NCBI GenBank assembly: GCA_016794465.1
Contig: JAEUKA010000093.1
Coordinates: forward strand, 1 to 32,252
Source: Myxococcales bacterium
GTDB lineage: Bacteria; Myxococcota_A; Polyangia; Palsa-1104; JAEUJZ01
DNA length: 32,252 nt
Reading direction: 5' to 3'
The translations under genes and the position numbers were made by a program. Positions 29,000 to 32,252 of the stretch are shown piece by piece. How positions within the stretch are numbered: the stretch's first letter is position 1; the number at the start of each line of letters is the position of its first letter. Under the pieces are notes generated by a model that was given only the letters and a program-made list of their open reading frames with translations, was not told where the DNA came from and ran no database searches.

Positions 29000-30467
29000 G
29001 AAAAAGGACAGCTACGAGCCGAGTCTTGATGACTTGACTCCCAAGGCCCGGATCGAGAGAACCGGGCCGGGAAGTCCGGTGCGCGATTCGCTCGAGCATC
29101 GCAGCATTCCGCGTGAACATGCCCCGGCAAAGCCCGGACCAGTGAGGACCGAAACCAACGTCCCCACCGATAGTGTCGAGCGCAGGAAGGGGGCACCAAA
29201 GTCGTCCCAATACGAGCCATCCTTGGCCGACTTGACACCCACGCCGCGGACGCACTTCTCCGAGCCATCAAACCGAAGGGGGGAATCGCTTCGGCAGCAG
29301 GAATTCCTGCTGTTGGAAAGTACGCAGCCTCAAGTCCGTCTACCTCCAGCAACACCCGTTACACCTCCCGTCAGGGTGTCGGCTGACTCGGCTCGTTCGG
29401 CGCGTGGGCGAATTCCTCAATATGAACCGACTGCCGCAGACTTGGAACCGCCCCGACGAGTGCAGCAGCCGAAACCGGAAGCTCTCGCCGTGCCACCTCA
29501 GGGGCTCAGCGTGCGACCTCCCCCCTCGCCGCTGCCGACACCGGCGCCCTCTCCTCTGCCTTCACCACCGGTTCGCGTCGAGACTCCTGGTGCTCCCACC
29601 GTCAAGAAGGCGCGACAAGAAGAGTACCTCCCCAGCTTTGAGACCTTGCCGGGGGCTCATGGTCCCCCCGGTCCGACCCCGCGAGCGATCGAGGCGCTCC
29701 AGCAGCGCGGTATTCTGACCGAGGACGCGGGCACTCCTCCTAGACCGAAAATTCACCCTCCAGAGCCCACGGGTCCGTCTGCAAGCGCACTTTCTGGACT
29801 CCAGCGGCGCGGCATCTTGCCCATGGAAGACCCGCCCTCCGCCGTGGCTCTCGTAGCCAGTCAGCGTCCAGCTGACGCCATCAGCAGCCGACCTCGTCAA
29901 GCGGAGATCCTCGCCTCTCAGCATCAACCACCGCCTGATGCAGCAGAGACAACCGTGGTCACTCCGTCGCCTACGGTGGAACGGCAGCCCCCAGACCAAG
30001 ATCGTCCCAAGCTGAACCCGCCGCCACCTACGCCGACTCCTGCTCCATCCCCAGTTGAGCCGTCGCCGGATGTCCGTCATCTCACCCCAGATGCAGGTTC
30101 ACCGGCGCCCAGATCCACAAGACCGAGAATTTGGCGCGTGCGTCGTCCGAAAGACTGTCGCGTCCAGCACACACTGTGCATCCCGTTCGGAAGCTACACG
30201 CAGCTCTGCGAGCTGGCCGAGCAGCGCGGGACCAGCACCAACGCTGTGATTCTCTCCCTGCTCACTGAAGCAGGTGAACAGGGCTGGTCTGGCCAAGGTC
30301 CGGCCAAAGCAAAACCTGAACCAACAGCGCGGGTCCGCCGCACCCTCCGCATCCCACGCCCCAGCTACCAGAAGCTTGAAGCAATGGCCCGACAAGCTGA
30401 AGTTCACGTCAACTTCGTGATGCTCGCCGTGCTTGCCCAAGCGTGTCAACGCCACTCCCGATCCTAG
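28992..30467 (+). CDS. Long disordered ParB-like partner with repeated motifs and two RHH-like units
   Basis: 491 residues from a TTG that overlaps the parA end by 8 bp. The TTG is supported because the first repeated motif begins at residue 8, before any other start. Residues 1-380 are Pro/Ser/Arg-rich and probably disordered, but carry a motif four times: YEPSLDDLTP (8-17), YEPSLADLTP (74-83), YEPTAADLEP (144-153) and YLPSFETLPG (212-221), spaced 66-70 residues. LQxRGIL occurs at 236-242 and 270-276. The C-terminus has two related units, TLCIPFGSYTQLCELAEQRG (394-413) and TLRIPRPSYQKLEAMARQAE (451-470), each followed by a hydrophobic helix; each looks like a ribbon-helix-helix half, so one chain may form a full RHH fold. 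Its role as the centromere-binding partner of ParA is inferred from position and the RHH-like tail. Confidence 0.65.
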   Translation: MGKKKDSYEPSLDDLTPKARIERTGPGSPVRDSLEHRSIPREHAPAKPGPVRTETNVPTDSVERRKGAPKSSQYEPSLADLTPTPRTHFSEPSNRRGESLRQQEFLLLESTQPQVRLPPATPVTPPVRVSADSARSARGRIPQYEPTAADLEPPRRVQQPKPEALAVPPQGLSVRPPPSPLPTPAPSPLPSPPVRVETPGAPTVKKARQEEYLPSFETLPGAHGPPGPTPRAIEALQQRGILTEDAGTPPRPKIHPPEPTGPSASALSGLQRRGILPMEDPPSAVALVASQRPADAISSRPRQAEILASQHQPPPDAAETTVVTPSPTVERQPPDQDRPKLNPPPPTPTPAPSPVEPSPDVRHLTPDAGSPAPRSTRPRIWRVRRPKDCRVQHTLCIPFGSYTQLCELAEQRGTSTNAVILSLLTEAGEQGWSGQGPAKAKPEPTARVRRTLRIPRPSYQKLEAMARQAEVHVNFVMLAVLAQACQRHSRS

Positions 30468-30509
30468 TCCCAGCGCGGCTCGGATAGGAACCTGATCTGC
30501 CGGTCTGAA

Positions 30510-30560
30510 GATCACCACTTTGGTGACTTCCGTCGCTGTACTGGATCACCACTTTGGTGA
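30510..30560. repeat. Paired palindromes after the partition genes (parS/operator candidate)
   Basis: GATCACCACTTTGGTGA occurs exactly at 30510-30526 and 30544-30560, 34 bp apart. Each contains TCACCA-CTT-TGGTGA, a perfect hyphenated palindrome. They begin 43 bp after the partner gene's stop. The rest of the 441-bp gap (30468-30908) contains only two small open frames with no recognisable features. Confidence 0.85.
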
Positions 30561-30908
30561 GCTGAGAACCCCCTGGGGGGCCATGGCGGAGCGCGTTTCG
30601 GACGTCCGTTGGCCGTGCAGTGTGAACAGTGTGGCGTCCGGTTGGGACTCAAGATTGGGCAATTCAGGGACGTCCTTCTCCTTGATCCGCGCTCTGGGTG
30701 GCTGACATCTAAGGGGTTCCTCGCAGCTCTGGCTACACTCGGTACAAAAATCGTCCGCTGATCGTCATGCTGGTGGTGGTTGCAGAGGGAACTTGGACGT
30801 TTGGGTGCCGAATAGGAATGGAAACCAACGACGCTGAATTCATGAATGGTATGGGTTCGACTAGGGGCCGTGCTATGATGCCAAAAACAGGAGTCTGGGA
30901 GTCGTCAC

Positions 30909-31814
30909 ATGCTAAGGCCCAAGGTTCGCGCCACGCACTGCATGCACTGTGGGGAGGAGTTTGGGAGGCCAGGTAGGATAGACCGAACCTACTGCGGTGA
31001 GAGCTGTCGCGTCTTGGCCTACCGGGAGCGCCGTCAGCTCAAGGACCGTGCGAACGGGAGTGCGGTGCCAAGCTGGAGTGAGACGCGGCAGCCGCTGCTC
31101 CATAAGACGCTTGCGGCGCTGGCGGACTTGCAGTCCCAGATCGTAGGTATCGGTCACGCGCTTCAGGTAGAGGAGAAGGCGGAGCGCGAGCGGAGGGATT
31201 CGGTGACGACTCCGGCGGTCGATCATGAAGCGGAGAAAGCGACTATCCAGAAGGAACTCAAAGAGGCGAGGAGACAACTGGCGGCGGCAGAGAAGCGGAT
31301 TGCAGAGCTAGAGGGAGTCGTCGCTCAGCAGAGCCAAACGATACGCGACTTGGAAGCGCGAAAGCCGGAACAGAGTAAACAACCAGCGACGTCGTTACAG
31401 CATTCGCTACACGCCTTGGCAAAGGAAATCACACGCGACGAGGAGCGGTGGCTCATCGAGGTGGGGGAAGCAATTCGGAGTGGCTACGATCCGAAGACTG
31501 ATCGATTGCTTGATCTCAAGTTCGACGAACTGCGCGCAGAACAGGATCTTGCGGATGCAGAGGAGCGGGCCGGAGGCGTCCCGAGTATCCTTCTTCACCG
31601 CCGAGGGATTCTGCTATGGCCCATGGCGATGTGGGCAGCGCTTGCAGCGCGGCGGGAGGAAGCATCAAGGCAGCAAACGGGCCTATTTTCGAGCAGGCCG
31701 CAGATTCGGTGGGGTCAACTGCTGCGGCCTGGTGATGAGGGACATCTGTGTGAGCTGAGTGCGGCGCGCACGCGCGATCTGATGAGGAAACTGCCAATAC
31801 CGTATCGACGGTGA
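30909..31814 (+). CDS. Zinc-finger coiled-coil protein, unknown function
   Basis: 301 residues; the ATG at 30909 has GGGAG 7 nt upstream. The N-terminal treble-clef-like finger has C11-x2-C14 and C29-x3-C33 followed by RVLAYRERR, a pattern common in small phage and plasmid DNA-associated proteins. Residues ~100-150 are a heptad-rich coiled coil (KELKEARRQLAAAEKRIAELEG split across heptads), then a mixed domain with 'WPMAMWAALAARREEA'. The sequence is not specific enough for a function. The position inside the partition-bearing element suggests an accessory DNA-handling protein of that element. Confidence 0.65.
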   Translation: MLRPKVRATHCMHCGEEFGRPGRIDRTYCGESCRVLAYRERRQLKDRANGSAVPSWSETRQPLLHKTLAALADLQSQIVGIGHALQVEEKAERERRDSVTTPAVDHEAEKATIQKELKEARRQLAAAEKRIAELEGVVAQQSQTIRDLEARKPEQSKQPATSLQHSLHALAKEITRDEERWLIEVGEAIRSGYDPKTDRLLDLKFDELRAEQDLADAEERAGGVPSILLHRRGILLWPMAMWAALAARREEASRQQTGLFSSRPQIRWGQLLRPGDEGHLCELSAARTRDLMRKLPIPYRR

Positions 31815-31950
31815 GGCATACGCCGGTCGAGAAATAGAGATCGCGATTACCGTTTGATGACGGGTTAGAAACCGTGCAGCATTGGTCTGACGCACTATGT
31901 GATCGCAAGTGAGGACAGAGTCAGCGCTGGTGCCGACGAAGAGACCTCCG

Positions 31951-31979
31951 TTGCGTTTGCCGCATGAACGGCATAGCAT
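31951..31979 (+). promoter_or_regulatory. Possible promoter of the effector-associated-domain gene
   Basis: TTGCGT (31951-31956) and TAGCAT (31974-31979) are 17 bp apart and the ATG at 31987 follows 7 nt after the -10 box, so the message may be leaderless. Nothing else is seen in 31815-31950. Confidence 0.35.
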
Positions 31980-31986
31980 CCGGCCA

Positions 31987-32252
31987 TGTCTGTCTCCATC
32001 CATCGGGCTCAGCTTCGGGAACTCCTCTTTTCCGCGCTTCGGACAGATTCAGATTTTGTGGCGTTTGCGCTCGACTACTTTCCTGATGTTCAGCAGAAGT
32101 TCAGCAGCGGAATGGATCGCGTCAGCAAGGTCAATCTGCTACTGGAAAGTGAAGATTCAGACGAAATATTGAAAGCCCTCCAGCGGGCGCATCCCGAGAT
32201 CGCAGCACGACTCGGACACAAGCATGTGCTGCCTGCCGCTCCGTCTCCGCCG
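31987..32252 (+). CDS. Effector-associated (death-like) domain protein, N-terminal part
   Basis: The frame is open from the ATG at 31987 to the window edge (88 complete codons), so the gene continues outside. Residues ~8-75 form a compact helical domain with 'LRELLFSALRTDSDFVAF', LDYFPDVQQKFSSGMDR and VSKVNLLLE, a pattern I know from N-terminal adaptor domains in myxobacterial proteins that precede NACHT, TIR, caspase-like or other effector modules (effector-associated/death-like domains). I cannot assign an exact family number. A Pro/Ala linker (LPAAPSPP) starts at the edge, as expected before a second domain. It implies a conflict- or signalling-related effector as cargo of the element; the effector itself is not visible. 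Confidence 0.65.

Larger units (their letters stand above)
26950..32252. mobile_element. Integrated element with serine recombinase and partition genes (right end outside window)
   Basis: The left boundary is placed where kinase homology stops (26944-26950). The first gene inside is a serine recombinase reading inward, about 100 bp from the junction, as in integrative elements whose integrase sits next to the attachment site. It is followed by ParA, an RHH-type partner, a zinc-finger coiled-coil protein and an effector-associated-domain protein. All are on the plus strand and use codons such as GGA and GCG/GAA more freely than the flanking genes. Partition genes suggest a plasmid-like or phage-plasmid-like stage. 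The right end is not seen. Confidence 0.55.

Noticed and set aside
30567..30582. CCCCC-T-GGGGG hairpin as a terminator
   Set aside because: The loop is a single base and no T-run follows; it cannot form a normal intrinsic terminator.
30520..30976. Small open frames at 30520-30705 and 30767-30976
   Set aside because: No ribosome site, no motif and poor codon bias; the first overlaps the paired palindromes and the second overlaps the zinc-finger gene.

Overview
The window looks like a high-GC chromosome segment from a myxobacterium-like organism (Myxococcota). I infer this from the strong G/C third-position bias, the abundance of Hanks-type Ser/Thr kinases with C-terminal membrane anchors and TPR or other sensor tails, a proline-rich outer-membrane beta-barrel protein, and an RpoZ of deltaproteobacterial type. 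No taxonomic marker such as rRNA is present, so this is inference.

Layout. (1) 1-7436, plus strand: a tightly packed four-gene operon. It holds the C-terminal part of a tubulin-like protein, a two-TM protein with a related N-terminal fold, a five-TM membrane-anchored inactive-looking helicase ending in a DUF1998/MZB-type four-cysteine cluster, and a Ser/Thr kinase with a C-terminal membrane anchor. (2) 7531-13423: ordinary cell functions, namely an XylR_N/V4R/STAS sensor (minus strand), an outer-membrane barrel protein, glycogen phosphorylase, a YwiC-like membrane protein and a YbjN-like protein. (3) 13427-15776: an AlbA_2/Schlafen-type gene with looser codon use, bracketed by two copies of a 46-bp repeat and followed by a five-unit 43-bp tandem array. 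(4) 15779-21825: a secreted GH5 mannanase-like enzyme (minus), a clear sigma-70 promoter driving rpoZ-mutL-CPBP protease, and a convergent MDR oxidoreductase. (5) 22107-26965, minus strand: a kinase block. One gene is a kinase-TM-SAVED fusion, one is a kinase N-terminal fragment, and one is a kinase-TPR gene missing its N-lobe. (6) 26950 to the right edge: an apparent integrated element with a serine recombinase diverging from the broken kinase, a palindromic operator, a ParA ATPase, a long disordered ParB-like protein ending in two ribbon-helix-helix-like units, a pair of palindromes, a zinc-finger coiled-coil protein, and the start of an effector-associated (death-like) domain protein that runs off the window.

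The most interesting points are the Ser/Thr kinase-SAVED fusion (a cyclic-oligonucleotide sensor fold attached to a kinase rather than to a nuclease or membrane toxin), the tubulin-like/pseudo-helicase/kinase membrane operon, and the partition-bearing element that has split a kinase gene within the activation segment. No tRNA, rRNA or CRISPR array was seen.
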